This document shows positions 1 to 7,666 of a stretch of 32,518 nucleotides of DNA, in pieces (positions within the stretch are counted from its first letter, which is position 1; each line of letters begins with the position of its first letter). Position numbers and translations under genes: made by a program. The notes under the pieces are model-generated. The model was not told the origin of the DNA. It saw only the letters and a list, made by a program, of their open reading frames with translations, and did not search any database. The DNA comes from a virus: the IMG/VR virus record IMGVR_UViG_3300021368_001477, positions 1 to 32,518 of that record. The stretch is one strand, 5' to 3'.

Positions 1-42
1 TGCTCTTCTTACCGTTTGTCTGAATTTGTCGATTGTTCTCAT
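1..42 (-). CDS. Partial 5' end of the small gene at 32190..32429 (duplicate)
   Basis: The ATG at 40..42 and the codons below it duplicate the first 14 codons of the 79-residue gene at the other end, then run off the window. It is the same gene cut by contig linearisation, not a second gene. Its promoter copy is at 77..107. Confidence 0.85.
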   Translation of the reverse strand, partial: MRTIDKFRQTVRRA

Positions 43-76
43 AATTTGTATTCTGTTTTGTTTTTTAAATCTTCTG

Positions 77-107
77 CAATATAAAATATTTTTTAACCAC
101 TGCAAAA
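77..107 (-). promoter_or_regulatory. Bacteroidota-type promoter, left copy
   Basis: Read on the minus strand: TTTTG (103..107), a 19-nt spacer, then TATATTG (77..83), followed by CAGAAG and an A-rich leader. This is the terminal-repeat copy of the promoter at 32464..32494. It resembles the -33 TTTG / -7 TAnnTTTG promoter of Bacteroidota. Confidence 0.75.
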
Positions 108-126
108 TTATTTTGTGTTTTTTTTT

Positions 127-157
127 AAAAAAAAAGAGCAGCCATTTCTGGCCGCTC
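127..157 (-). terminator. Rho-independent terminator after the major capsid gene
   Basis: On the minus strand the 8-bp stem GAGCGGCC / GGCTGCTC (one G-U pair, 6-nt loop) is followed by nine T. It ends the packaging and head operon. The stem closely resembles the terminators at 9977, 30861, 31303 and 32139. Confidence 0.85.
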
Positions 158-195
158 CTCTTTGTCGCTTATCCGTTGCCTAATGGCTAGGATGC

Positions 196-1401
196 TTATG
201 GTTTCTCTGTGTCGGTTATTGCGGTTGAGAATGTTCCCTGTACGATTGCGTTTGGTAAGTAGTTCGTGAGTGCGATGCGCTCTTGTACTCGAATCGTTAC
301 CAGGTTTTTCGTAAAGTTGACATTGTCGTCTCTTGAAAATTCAACGCTTAGGTTTTCTCTAACCCAAAGCTGAGACGCTTGTCTCAAGTTTCCTACTAAG
401 AAATTTCCGGCTGTTACTGCTGTGTTGGCCGTGATGTTAACTCCCATAATTTGAGGCACTAATCCGCTATAAATCTGCTGTCTTAGGTACTCGTTTTGAG
501 TCGACTTTAATAAAGCAATTTTATGCAGGTCTGTTGGGTTAAGCAGGATCGTGTCTGCCTGGTAGTTTGAAAGCGCAAGCTGATTCAAAGCTGCTACCAA
601 TACGTCGTATTCGTTTGAGTTCTCTATCGCATCAACAAATCCAGAAGTCGTAGCATTAAAGGCTGTTCCGTCTGTAAATAATCCGCTTTGGTTTGCTCCG
701 GATCCAGATCCGTTTAGTAATTGCGTGTCCTCAATTGAAAGGATTTTCTCTGGTACTCTTGCAGAAATGTAAGAGCTAAGCTGTGGCGTGTCGTTCAACA
801 TCTCCTCTGTAACTCGTAAAAATGTACCGATTCGGTTCACGTTTACTGAAGTTGCAGTAATATCAAAGTCTGTCTGCGCTAGTGCTGCTCCTTCCGCAGT
901 TGCTCCTACGCTTGTTTCGTCGTATCCGCTTTCCTTTGGGAATCTGATAACTTGAGCGTCTGTTGATCCGATTGGTAATAATTGGCGGATGTGAGTCGCT
1001 CTTGTTGGGTCAAACTTAAACTGAGGCACGATTGTTTCGTCTGCTACTACTCCTGTGAAATCTGCGGCGATGCTCATATCGTTTGCGCCTTTCATCTCGA
1101 ATCTAGCAGCGTTTGTGTTTCCGTTTTTGAATGACTCAATTGCTCCTTCGCTGATTGATTTTATCAATCCTCCGGCAAAGGTTAAAGGCTTGTTTGAAAC
1201 TGATTTTTGTGATGCCATTTCCATTGAGTCGAGTCTGTCGTGTGTCTCTACCCATTTGTTGGTTAAGGCGTCGATTTCGTTCTTTAATGCAGGGTCGATT
1301 TCGCCTCTGACATTTTCAGCAATCTGTCCTGCTGCTTTTTCTATTTTAGCGTCGATCAAGTCTCCGAATTGGTCGAGCTGTTTTTTAACGTCTTCGTTCA
1401 T
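196..1401 (-). CDS. Major capsid protein, HK97 fold
   Basis: A 401-residue protein that would form the icosahedral shell. Residues 1-63 are charged, helical and coiled-coil-like, as expected for an N-terminal scaffolding (delta) domain removed by the prohead protease. The rest has HK97-type features: the FPKESGYD region, then GAALAQTDFDI and NRIGTFLRVTEEML, with a C-terminal stretch containing VRIQERIALTNYLPNAIV-like residues (VRVQERIALTNYLPNAIV in frame). The start overlaps the stop of the protease gene as ATGA, which suggests coupled translation. It is the last gene of the packaging and head operon and has a strong terminator behind it. The exact cleavage site is not visible. Confidence 0.93.
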   Translation of the reverse strand: MNEDVKKQLDQFGDLIDAKIEKAAGQIAENVRGEIDPALKNEIDALTNKWVETHDRLDSMEMASQKSVSNKPLTFAGGLIKSISEGAIESFKNGNTNAARFEMKGANDMSIAADFTGVVADETIVPQFKFDPTRATHIRQLLPIGSTDAQVIRFPKESGYDETSVGATAEGAALAQTDFDITATSVNVNRIGTFLRVTEEMLNDTPQLSSYISARVPEKILSIEDTQLLNGSGSGANQSGLFTDGTAFNATTSGFVDAIENSNEYDVLVAALNQLALSNYQADTILLNPTDLHKIALLKSTQNEYLRQQIYSGLVPQIMGVNITANTAVTAGNFLVGNLRQASQLWVRENLSVEFSRDDNVNFTKNLVTIRVQERIALTNYLPNAIVQGTFSTAITDTEKP

Positions 1402-2078
1402 TTTAATTTGTGAATTAAGTAATTTAAAATTTGAGTGTCGTCGCTCTTCTCTTCTTTCGGCTCTGTGGTCTCTTCCGGCAGAGTGAAACTTGCGATAAAT
1501 AGTGACTTTAATTTTTGTATTTCTCCTTCTATGGCGTATCCTAGTTCATCTGAAATGTCGCCTTTCCGGATTAATTTGCATAAGTTGTCGTATCTCTTAA
1601 AGAGTTCCTCGTGGTTGTTCTGGCTCTTAACGTTTGTGATCTTGGCCTGGTCATTGGCTGCCATTGTAACGGCTGAAATCTCGTAAAGCTTAACCTCGGT
1701 TATCTCTCTTATGTTGTCGCTGTATCCTTTTTGGATTGGCAGGATTCCTACGCTGTTTTCGGTAATAACTCCGGCCTTCATTAATTCTATAACGTCCTTC
1801 CCTAGTCTGGTCTCTGGAACCTCGGCCACGAATCCTAGGCCTTTCTGGTCTTCGTAGAGCTCGGTCATCTTTCCGATGGGCTTGCTCATATCGTGTTGGT
1901 ATAAGTATTTAACTCGGTAGCCGTTCTCCTTGATCGTCTTGGCGTATGCTCCTGGCATCAGCATATCTCCGTCTGAGTCTATGTTTCCAAATACGGAGCC
2001 GTAGCCTTTAACGTATCGCTTGTCGTCGGTGTCCATTAGCTCTCCGACCGGTGCGGTTTTATAAATTAATTTCTCCAT
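1398..2078 (-). CDS. HK97-family prohead maturation protease
   Basis: A 226-residue serine protease of the herpesvirus/HK97 (U35) assembly type, which would cleave the capsid scaffold domain during head maturation. Visible features are the early GYGSVFGNIDSDGD segment, the histidine in YLYQHDMSKPIGKM (likely catalytic), the serine in ITENSVGILP (likely nucleophile) and the family signature LYEISAVTMAAN. The C-terminal tail is charged and low in complexity. It lies directly before the capsid gene with an ATGA overlap, the usual order. A perfect TAATTTTG box ends 4 nt before its ATG. Confidence 0.92.
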   Translation of the reverse strand: MEKLIYKTAPVGELMDTDDKRYVKGYGSVFGNIDSDGDMLMPGAYAKTIKENGYRVKYLYQHDMSKPIGKMTELYEDQKGLGFVAEVPETRLGKDVIELMKAGVITENSVGILPIQKGYSDNIREITEVKLYEISAVTMAANDQAKITNVKSQNNHEELFKRYDNLCKLIRKGDISDELGYAIEGEIQKLKSLFIASFTLPEETTEPKEEKSDDTQILNYLIHKLK

Positions 2079-2082
2079 TTCA

Positions 2083-2090
2083 CAAAATTA
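2083..2090 (-). promoter_or_regulatory. Possible -7 box (TAATTTTG) just before the protease start
   Basis: The minus strand reads TAATTTTG, an exact TAnnTTTG match, ending 4 nt before the ATG at 2078. Transcripts starting here would be almost leaderless. No clear -33 TTTG was found, so this is tentative. Confidence 0.3.
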
Positions 2091-2108
2091 GTAATTTTAA
2101 AATTGGGT

Positions 2109-3953
2109 TTAGTTTTCTTCTTCTGTTTCCGGATCCAGAATCATTGGCGGATTAAAAAATTGGTTTATCAAAATTGGCACTTGTATTCCGTCTATCTCGG
2201 TGTATGTAAATTCTTGATCTGCTTTTTTCTTCATCGCTTTGTTTAAATTTTTAAAGTATTCTTCCATTGCTCTTCCTATTCTTCTTGCGAGCTGTCTTGG
2301 TTCTGCTGCGCAGTTGTATTCTGCCCAGGCCTCAGCTATAATTTCTTTAAATGTTGTTCTTTCGCTTTCGTAGTGTACAGCGTACCTGCTTAAGCTTTTT
2401 TCGATTAAGTCTCGGTCTAAAACTTGGCGGCCGGTAAGCGGATCGATGGTGTAGTAATCCCTTATGGCGTTTTTAAATTGAATTGAATTAAAAAATTCGC
2501 CAGAGTTGTCCAGGGCGTGTCCTAGTTCGTGAGCTACAATATGCATTCCTCTGTCTCCGTTGCTGCTCCACCAATTTTTCCTATGCTGCCTAAATGTTTC
2601 GTATCTCCAGTCGCTCTTTCCTGCGTTGTATGTAAATCCTTGAACTCTACTGAATTCTATTGTTCCTCTTGAAGCTTTCAGATCGTCCGTTGGTGAGTAC
2701 CATCCCATTATTTCCGGTCTGTCTGTTTCATCAAACTCCATCTGTTTTTTAACTGCTCTCCTGGCAAATTTTTTGTTGTCTCTTGATATAACTCCGTAGT
2801 CTTCCATATCGATTTGGTCGTAGTAGTCTTCAAAAGCCTTAGCCATTGTCTTTTTGTAGCCTTTCGTGCTGCCCAGGAAGTTCATTTTTAGTTTTGGGTT
2901 GAGTTTCCTGGTTGCTTCAAATTGCTTTATCATTTCGTTTACAACGTCCATTTCAAGTCCTCCGAAGTCTGCGTATGGAATGTCTAGCTGTTCTCTGGCG
3001 TACTTGTTCGCTGCTCTAACGCTTTTGAATGGCTCCCTGGGCTTTGGTGTTCTTCTTGGTTTTGGTTGTTCTGGTTTTGGTTCTGGAGCTAGTTCCTCCT
3101 GTTCTACTACCGGTCTTTCTACCGGCTTCGGTCTTTCCTTTGGTATTGGTGCTATGGAGCATCGGCAGTTGATCACATTTTCAGCCGTGGCGTTTGGGTC
3201 TCCTGGTCTGTCCATCTCCTCGTAGCCTATAATAATTTGGCGGCCTTTCTTGGCTTTCGTTATGCCCACATTAAATTTTTCCTTGAAGTCTATTATTGTG
3301 CCGTTCATTTGGTTGTGGCTCAATCGCTCCCTTCCGTCCATCGCCGTCATCCATTCTTTGTCCAGGCCTTCCTCTCCGAACATATCCTTTGCTGTTGTCA
3401 TCGTCGCCTGGTTGGCTGCGTTGGTGCTTTCTGTTCGTACAAGTCTTACGGCTTCCTTTTGGCTGTAGTCGTCAAACCTGCGCCTAAAAACGCGAGCCTT
3501 GGCGTCTGCTCCCATCGATTGAAATTCGGCATCCATCATTAATCCGGTTATGATCTTGGTGAGCGTTTTCTTCTTGGTTCCGGCTACCAGGGTAACTCTT
3601 CCTCCGGCTACCATTGCCGCTTCTGATCTGAAAACTTGCCTCCATATGGAATCGTTGCCGCTTACGTCTGTCTGCTTCTCCACCAAGCTGTCAAAGTTCT
3701 TAGCGTACCAATTGGCAAACCTCAACCCTATGTTCTCGTATAAGTCCTGGTAAAGCTCGATGAGGTCTGCGGTCTTAAACAGGCCGTCTGTGCTTATTTG
3801 TCCGCTTCTTAAAAAGGTTTCGTAGCCTTTCTGGTATTCTCCTTTAAAAAAGTTATAAAAAGCTCTTATTTCGCTTCTCTCTGCTTTTTGGAGTTGGTTC
3901 TCGTAGCTGAGCGTCCAGTTAAGCTTTGCCTTCTTAAAGCTGTTTCCTTCCAT
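2109..3953 (-). CDS. Mu-F/SPP1-gp7-like minor head protein fused to an HExxH metallopeptidase domain
   Basis: A 614-residue protein encoded between portal and protease, the usual place for a minor head (head morphogenesis) protein. The Mu-F-type domain spans about residues 150-268: RLVRTESTNAANQA (171-184), WMTAMDGRERLSHNQMNG (201-218) and INCRC (261-265). A proline/lysine-rich linker covers about 270-308. The C-terminal part (about 310-590) has a zinc-peptidase signature, HELGH at 475-479, followed by EIIAEAWAEY (537-546), where E541 or E545 could be the third ligand. Mu-F proteins often carry variable enzymatic or toxin-like C-terminal domains. If packaged, this peptidase could be injected or act during assembly. 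The head role is well supported by context; the peptidase substrate is unknown. Confidence 0.85.
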   Translation of the reverse strand: MEGNSFKKAKLNWTLSYENQLQKAERSEIRAFYNFFKGEYQKGYETFLRSGQISTDGLFKTADLIELYQDLYENIGLRFANWYAKNFDSLVEKQTDVSGNDSIWRQVFRSEAAMVAGGRVTLVAGTKKKTLTKIITGLMMDAEFQSMGADAKARVFRRRFDDYSQKEAVRLVRTESTNAANQATMTTAKDMFGEEGLDKEWMTAMDGRERLSHNQMNGTIIDFKEKFNVGITKAKKGRQIIIGYEEMDRPGDPNATAENVINCRCSIAPIPKERPKPVERPVVEQEELAPEPKPEQPKPRRTPKPREPFKSVRAANKYAREQLDIPYADFGGLEMDVVNEMIKQFEATRKLNPKLKMNFLGSTKGYKKTMAKAFEDYYDQIDMEDYGVISRDNKKFARRAVKKQMEFDETDRPEIMGWYSPTDDLKASRGTIEFSRVQGFTYNAGKSDWRYETFRQHRKNWWSSNGDRGMHIVAHELGHALDNSGEFFNSIQFKNAIRDYYTIDPLTGRQVLDRDLIEKSLSRYAVHYESERTTFKEIIAEAWAEYNCAAEPRQLARRIGRAMEEYFKNLNKAMKKKADQEFTYTEIDGIQVPILINQFFNPPMILDPETEEEN

Positions 3954-3965
3954 TGGTGGTTGGCC

Positions 3966-5987
3966 TTATTTGTATTTCTCTACGATTCTTTCGCTCCAGG
4001 TTAGCATCGATGCTCCTCCCCATAAATTATAAGCTACGTATCCGTTATCTCTCCACGGCTCGTCTTTGTATTTTGGGTTGACTTTTGCGTTTTCTTTGTG
4101 CCTTGAAAGGAAAGAAAAAACCCGCTTGACTACATCAAAACTGATCGCTTCTTTGTTGGCGAGCTGCTGCGCTCTTCTCCATCCCACAATCGTTCCTCCG
4201 CTTACCTTGTCTCTTCCGTATTTGTCTCTGTACTCAATCATTCGCTTTGCGTTGTTTGAGGCCGATTCTGGGTAGTTGCTGAAGCTGTCCGGTATCGCTT
4301 CTTTAAACATCGATTTCTTCGAGCTTAATGGGTGCGCTTGTGGTAGGAGGTCTGTGTCGTATGGCTTGTTCTTAAACTTGCCGGTTCTCAATGCGTAAAG
4401 CAAGCCGTTAACTCTGGCGTATGCCCATTGCTCTTCGCTTGTAACTGATGGCCGGACGCTTTCTGGGTTGGTTCGGTATGCGCCTACTCCTCTTCTGAAT
4501 GATTCGGCAAGCATTCCGTAGGTGGCTCTCTTTCCTGGGTCGTCTCCGTGTTTGTCGTTGTGGTCTTTAACCTTGTCCTTTAGTCCGTTTTCTACTGCTT
4601 GGCTTATCTTGGCTCTCTTCTCTGATGGCTCCAATCCAACGCTCGCCAGGTCTTCTTCTGGTTGGTTGTTGATCGGCATCAAATTGGCAGGCACGTAGTA
4701 ATCGTTCATCTCTGGCGTGTCCTCGTCCTGTCCGTAGTTCATCGCTGCTCTCTTCTCGTTTGGCGTCAACCACCAGGCCTGCGTCATCTGCGCTACTACT
4801 TTTTCGGTCTCCTCCTGGAGTTCTGGGATAACGCTGTAGTCAAAATCGATGTAAAGCCTTTCTCCGTATTGCGGCGTAAGCCATCGGTTCAGTTCGTCCT
4901 TGATCTTGTTGAGTTCTGGTATAACTGCGTTCTGGTATAAGGCCTTCTTGGCCTCTTTCATATTGTTGTAAGTCGTGCTGTCGGTGTTGTTAAGCAATTG
5001 AACCGGTACGTTGTATATGTTGCACAAATCCTTTATTGTGCCGTTGTATTGTTCTATTAGCGAAAGGTCGGAGGCCGGCAAGCCAAAGTTTACCCAGGAC
5101 AGCTTTTTTGGTGTGATTATAACGTCTCCTGCGTTCTTGCTTCCTTGGTAGCTTTCTCTGAACTTATCCTTTAGCTGCATCGCTTGTACCTCGTTTAGGT
5201 CTCCTTCTTCGCTCATTAGTATTCCTCTTGCCATCTGGTTCTGGAGGTATTTCTTTCCTGTGCTTAGTGCCTCGTTGTTTGAGTCCATTGATCTGAGTCC
5301 GGCCTTGAGCGGCGACATTCCGTAAAGGTGGGAGCCTGTTCCGTCGTAGTAGAGGTTAACGTCTTTGATGTGGCATACGCAATCTGCCGGCATTCGGTAG
5401 GTTCCGTTGTAGCTCAGCGTGTATTCTTTAACCGGCTGCATTATTCCTCCGCTCTGTATTTCAACGTTTTGTGATGGCAAAACGTAGAGCTCTCGGTATC
5501 TGTTCTGGTTTGCTCCGGTCTCTGGTTTTATGCCGTAGATGTATCTGTTTCCGGTAAGCTTTCCGAAGGCGATTATTTCGCTTAGCCAGGAGTTGTAGCT
5601 TTGGCTAGGGTTCGGTCTAGCAAGCAATTGGTGCAGCTCTGTGTCGTCTAGTTCAACGAGTGCGTTCTTTCTGTGGATGTTTGTCTTGTGTATTAAGCTT
5701 GCGTCGTATCCGCTTGAGGTTATGGCTTTGTATTTCTTCAGCTCGTTTTCGTTCTTGATCTCGTAAACGCAGAGCGGTATGGTTCCTGCTGCTTTGTTGA
5801 TCAAGTTTACAATTGCATAAATCGTGGCGTTGGCTCGGTAGCCTTCGTTGATGTAGGTGTCGTCGTTCTCTGGGTTCCAGACCAGGGTGTCTCCTAGGTA
5901 GTTATAAATTGCCTTGTTAAAGTCGATGTGCGTGTTCTGGTTGTTCTTGGTCAGTAGTCCTTTTAGTCGGTCTAGAAATGTCGCCAT
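3966..5987 (-). CDS. Portal protein with two extra C-terminal modules
   Basis: A 673-residue protein whose first 440 residues match an HK97-type portal: YRANATIYAIVNLI (50-63), GNRYIYGIKP (146-155), a GLRSMDSNNEAL region and IYNVPVQLLN (324-333). The portal forms the dodecameric DNA channel at one head vertex and docks the terminase. Residues 457-557 and 575-671 form two added modules. The first contains GVGAYRTNPESVRP and WAYARVNGLLYAL; the second contains VGWRRAQQLA, FSFLSRH and GYVAYNLWGG. I recall similar modules in other phage head proteins, sometimes as separate genes or on proteases, but their function is not known to me. Gene order TerL-portal-MuF-protease-capsid supports the call. 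Confidence 0.9.
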   Translation of the reverse strand: MATFLDRLKGLLTKNNQNTHIDFNKAIYNYLGDTLVWNPENDDTYINEGYRANATIYAIVNLINKAAGTIPLCVYEIKNENELKKYKAITSSGYDASLIHKTNIHRKNALVELDDTELHQLLARPNPSQSYNSWLSEIIAFGKLTGNRYIYGIKPETGANQNRYRELYVLPSQNVEIQSGGIMQPVKEYTLSYNGTYRMPADCVCHIKDVNLYYDGTGSHLYGMSPLKAGLRSMDSNNEALSTGKKYLQNQMARGILMSEEGDLNEVQAMQLKDKFRESYQGSKNAGDVIITPKKLSWVNFGLPASDLSLIEQYNGTIKDLCNIYNVPVQLLNNTDSTTYNNMKEAKKALYQNAVIPELNKIKDELNRWLTPQYGERLYIDFDYSVIPELQEETEKVVAQMTQAWWLTPNEKRAAMNYGQDEDTPEMNDYYVPANLMPINNQPEEDLASVGLEPSEKRAKISQAVENGLKDKVKDHNDKHGDDPGKRATYGMLAESFRRGVGAYRTNPESVRPSVTSEEQWAYARVNGLLYALRTGKFKNKPYDTDLLPQAHPLSSKKSMFKEAIPDSFSNYPESASNNAKRMIEYRDKYGRDKVSGGTIVGWRRAQQLANKEAISFDVVKRVFSFLSRHKENAKVNPKYKDEPWRDNGYVAYNLWGGASMLTWSERIVEKYK

Positions 5988-6005
5988 TCGTTCTAATTTT
6001 AGTTA

Positions 6006-6013
6006 CAAAAATA
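6006..6013 (-). promoter_or_regulatory. Possible -7 box (TATTTTTG) upstream of the portal gene
   Basis: An exact TAnnTTTG match ending 18 nt before the portal ATG, in the short gap after the terminase gene. No convincing -33 element, so it may only boost an operon already transcribed from upstream. Confidence 0.35.
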
Positions 6014-6017
6014 TAAT

Positions 6018-7196
6018 TTATATAACAAAGAATTCCGTCCTGGTTCCGTATTGGCTATAAACGGCATATCTCAAGGCGTCGTGCAGGTGGTTGAACTTGT
6101 CCATTGGCCTGTTGATTATTGTTCCGTCTTTGAGTTCGTGCCAATAGTAGTTATGGTATTCCTTCTGGAAGTTCAAGCTCTCCTTGGAGCAGTAAATTTC
6201 AAATTCCTTTAATAAGCTAATCCCTGCGTTAACGCTTCCTTGTCCTTTCTTTGCTTCCTTGATCAAGCATCCCATTTGTCTTATCTCGGTGATGCTTTTT
6301 GGTTCTGCTGAATCGGCAAAGGCGAGCGTGTCCTGGAGTCCTTTGCTTTTTAAAAAGTTTGCAATGTCTTGGTTGGTCTTTCCGGTGTCGTATAGCAGCT
6401 CGTGTACGTATAGCCGGTCTCCTTGCTTTCCTACCAGGCATATCGCTGTTGGGTCGTTTGTAAATCCAAAATCCAGGCCTATCGTTTGTTGGTCAAATTC
6501 TGGAAAGTCTTTATAGCTCAGTTCAAAGTTCCAATTGCTGAAAATCTGCCTCTTGGAATAAACGGCTCTTTGTCCTTCTCCGTAAACTCTCCAGTAATCC
6601 GGATCTCGTTCTCTCATCCGTTCTATCTCAAAAATAAGCCGTTGGTCTAGAAATAGGTTATCCTGGTAAGTTGTTATCCAGGTGTCGCAGTCCTCTCTTG
6701 GTATGATGTCGTCATAAATCCAATGCACCGGATCTGAAGGGTTGAAATCCATTAAAATAAAATCCTCCGTTCTAAAGTTGATCTGTCTGAAGTCCTCTCT
6801 GGTCAGCTCGTTGGCCTCGTTCAAAAAGGCAATGCTTCGTTTTCTTCCTCTGAGCTTTTGTGGTTCGTCTGCTGATAAAAACTCTATTCTGTGCTGTCGG
6901 TATTGTATGGTGTTCTCTGCTTTGTTGTGCGTCGCTTTCTGGTAAATTTCAAAGTCCTGGAGTACTTGTATTAAATCTCGCATAACGGAGCCTCGTAAGG
7001 CCGGCAGCGTCTTTCTAACGACTGAAATCGTGAGCGGTTTTTCCGTGTTGATCAACAAAAAAGCAATGTATTGGCATACTGCGTATGTCTTTCCGCTTCT
7101 GGTTCCTCCCTGGTGTACTCTGAATCTTGCCGTTGAATCTTGGAGCTGTTTGAATTGAATGTTGGCTTCAATCGTTTTTGTCCTTGTTCCTCTCAT
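6018..7196 (-). CDS. terL: Terminase large subunit
   Basis: A 392-residue DNA-packaging motor with an ATPase and a nuclease domain. The Walker A motif GGTRSGKT is at 30-37 and the Walker B motif SIAFLNEANE at 121-130. The C-terminal RNase H-like nuclease has D242 in GLDFGF, D295 in FADSAEPKS and D373 in HLHDALRYA, the expected three acidic residues. It resembles the PBSX-type terminases. The start overlaps the small subunit gene by 29 bp. It would bind the portal and cut the concatemer; whether by headful (pac) or at fixed ends cannot be read from this gene. Confidence 0.95.
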   Translation of the reverse strand: MRGTRTKTIEANIQFKQLQDSTARFRVHQGGTRSGKTYAVCQYIAFLLINTEKPLTISVVRKTLPALRGSVMRDLIQVLQDFEIYQKATHNKAENTIQYRQHRIEFLSADEPQKLRGRKRSIAFLNEANELTREDFRQINFRTEDFILMDFNPSDPVHWIYDDIIPREDCDTWITTYQDNLFLDQRLIFEIERMRERDPDYWRVYGEGQRAVYSKRQIFSNWNFELSYKDFPEFDQQTIGLDFGFTNDPTAICLVGKQGDRLYVHELLYDTGKTNQDIANFLKSKGLQDTLAFADSAEPKSITEIRQMGCLIKEAKKGQGSVNAGISLLKEFEIYCSKESLNFQKEYHNYYWHELKDGTIINRPMDKFNHLHDALRYAVYSQYGTRTEFFVI

Positions 7197-7533
7197 TAAC
7201 TCGTATGGTTATAACCTCTGCGCTTAGGTCTCCTTCGTGGACGACCTCTTGGCGTTCAACGTATCCTCTCTTCTTGCCTTTGGTTTTTAGGTAAAAGAAA
7301 ATCGAGGCCTCCTTGCTCTTCTCTATGTTTTTAAAAAGTTTCGATTCTGCAAAGTCCAGGGCTACGTTTTCTATGTCTTGGACGGCTTGTCTGTATCTGC
7401 TGTCCTTCTTTAGCCAATTGTAATGCGTCTTGCGGTCTATTCCGGCTATGCTTGCTGCGGTGGTAACTACTCCCATTGATTGTTCCAGGGCTTTTAGCAT
7501 CGCTTTTTTACGTGTGGAATTTTGAGTATTCAT
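7168..7533 (-). CDS. terS: Terminase small subunit-like HTH protein
   Basis: A 121-residue protein with an N-terminal helix-turn-helix (about residues 15-45, with TTAASIAGIDRKTHYNWLKK). This is the DNA-binding layout of small terminase subunits that recognise the packaging site. It directly precedes and overlaps TerL, which supports the role strongly. A terminator at 7545..7575 separates it from the methyltransferase gene, and a TAATTTTG box sits 4 nt before the ATG, so the packaging operon may start here with an almost leaderless mRNA. Confidence 0.82.
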   Translation of the reverse strand: MNTQNSTRKKAMLKALEQSMGVVTTAASIAGIDRKTHYNWLKKDSRYRQAVQDIENVALDFAESKLFKNIEKSKEASIFFYLKTKGKKRGYVERQEVVHEGDLSAEVITIRVNERNKDKND

Positions 7534-7537
7534 ATTG

Positions 7538-7545
7538 CAAAATTA
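7538..7545 (-). promoter_or_regulatory. Possible -7 box (TAATTTTG) before the terminase small subunit
   Basis: An exact TAnnTTTG match ending 4 nt before the ATG and immediately downstream of a terminator, so it is a reasonable place for a new promoter. The same geometry occurs before 2078 and 27533. Confidence 0.38.
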
Positions 7546-7575
7546 AAAAAATCGGAGAACGCTTAAACTCCGATT
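7545..7575 (-). terminator. Terminator after the methyltransferase gene
   Basis: Minus strand: stem AATCGGAG / CTCCGATT with a 10-nt loop, followed by a T run. It lies between the methyltransferase stop and the terminase operon. Confidence 0.8.
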
Positions 7576-7666
7576 GGTTTTGTGCGTGGCCTTTCGCTGC
7601 TTTTAATCCCTTCAATCCTTTAACGATATGTTAATAATAATTGATTTAATAGGCCATTTAAGAACG

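Larger units (their letters stand above)
1..130. repeat. Terminal direct repeat, left copy
   Basis: The first 130 bases match 32388..32518 except that a T run is 9 long here and 10 long at the right end. The repeat holds the 5' end of the gene at 32190..32429 and its promoter. It is either an assembly overlap of a circular or circularly permuted genome, or a short physical terminal redundancy; the sequence cannot tell these apart. Confidence 0.95.
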
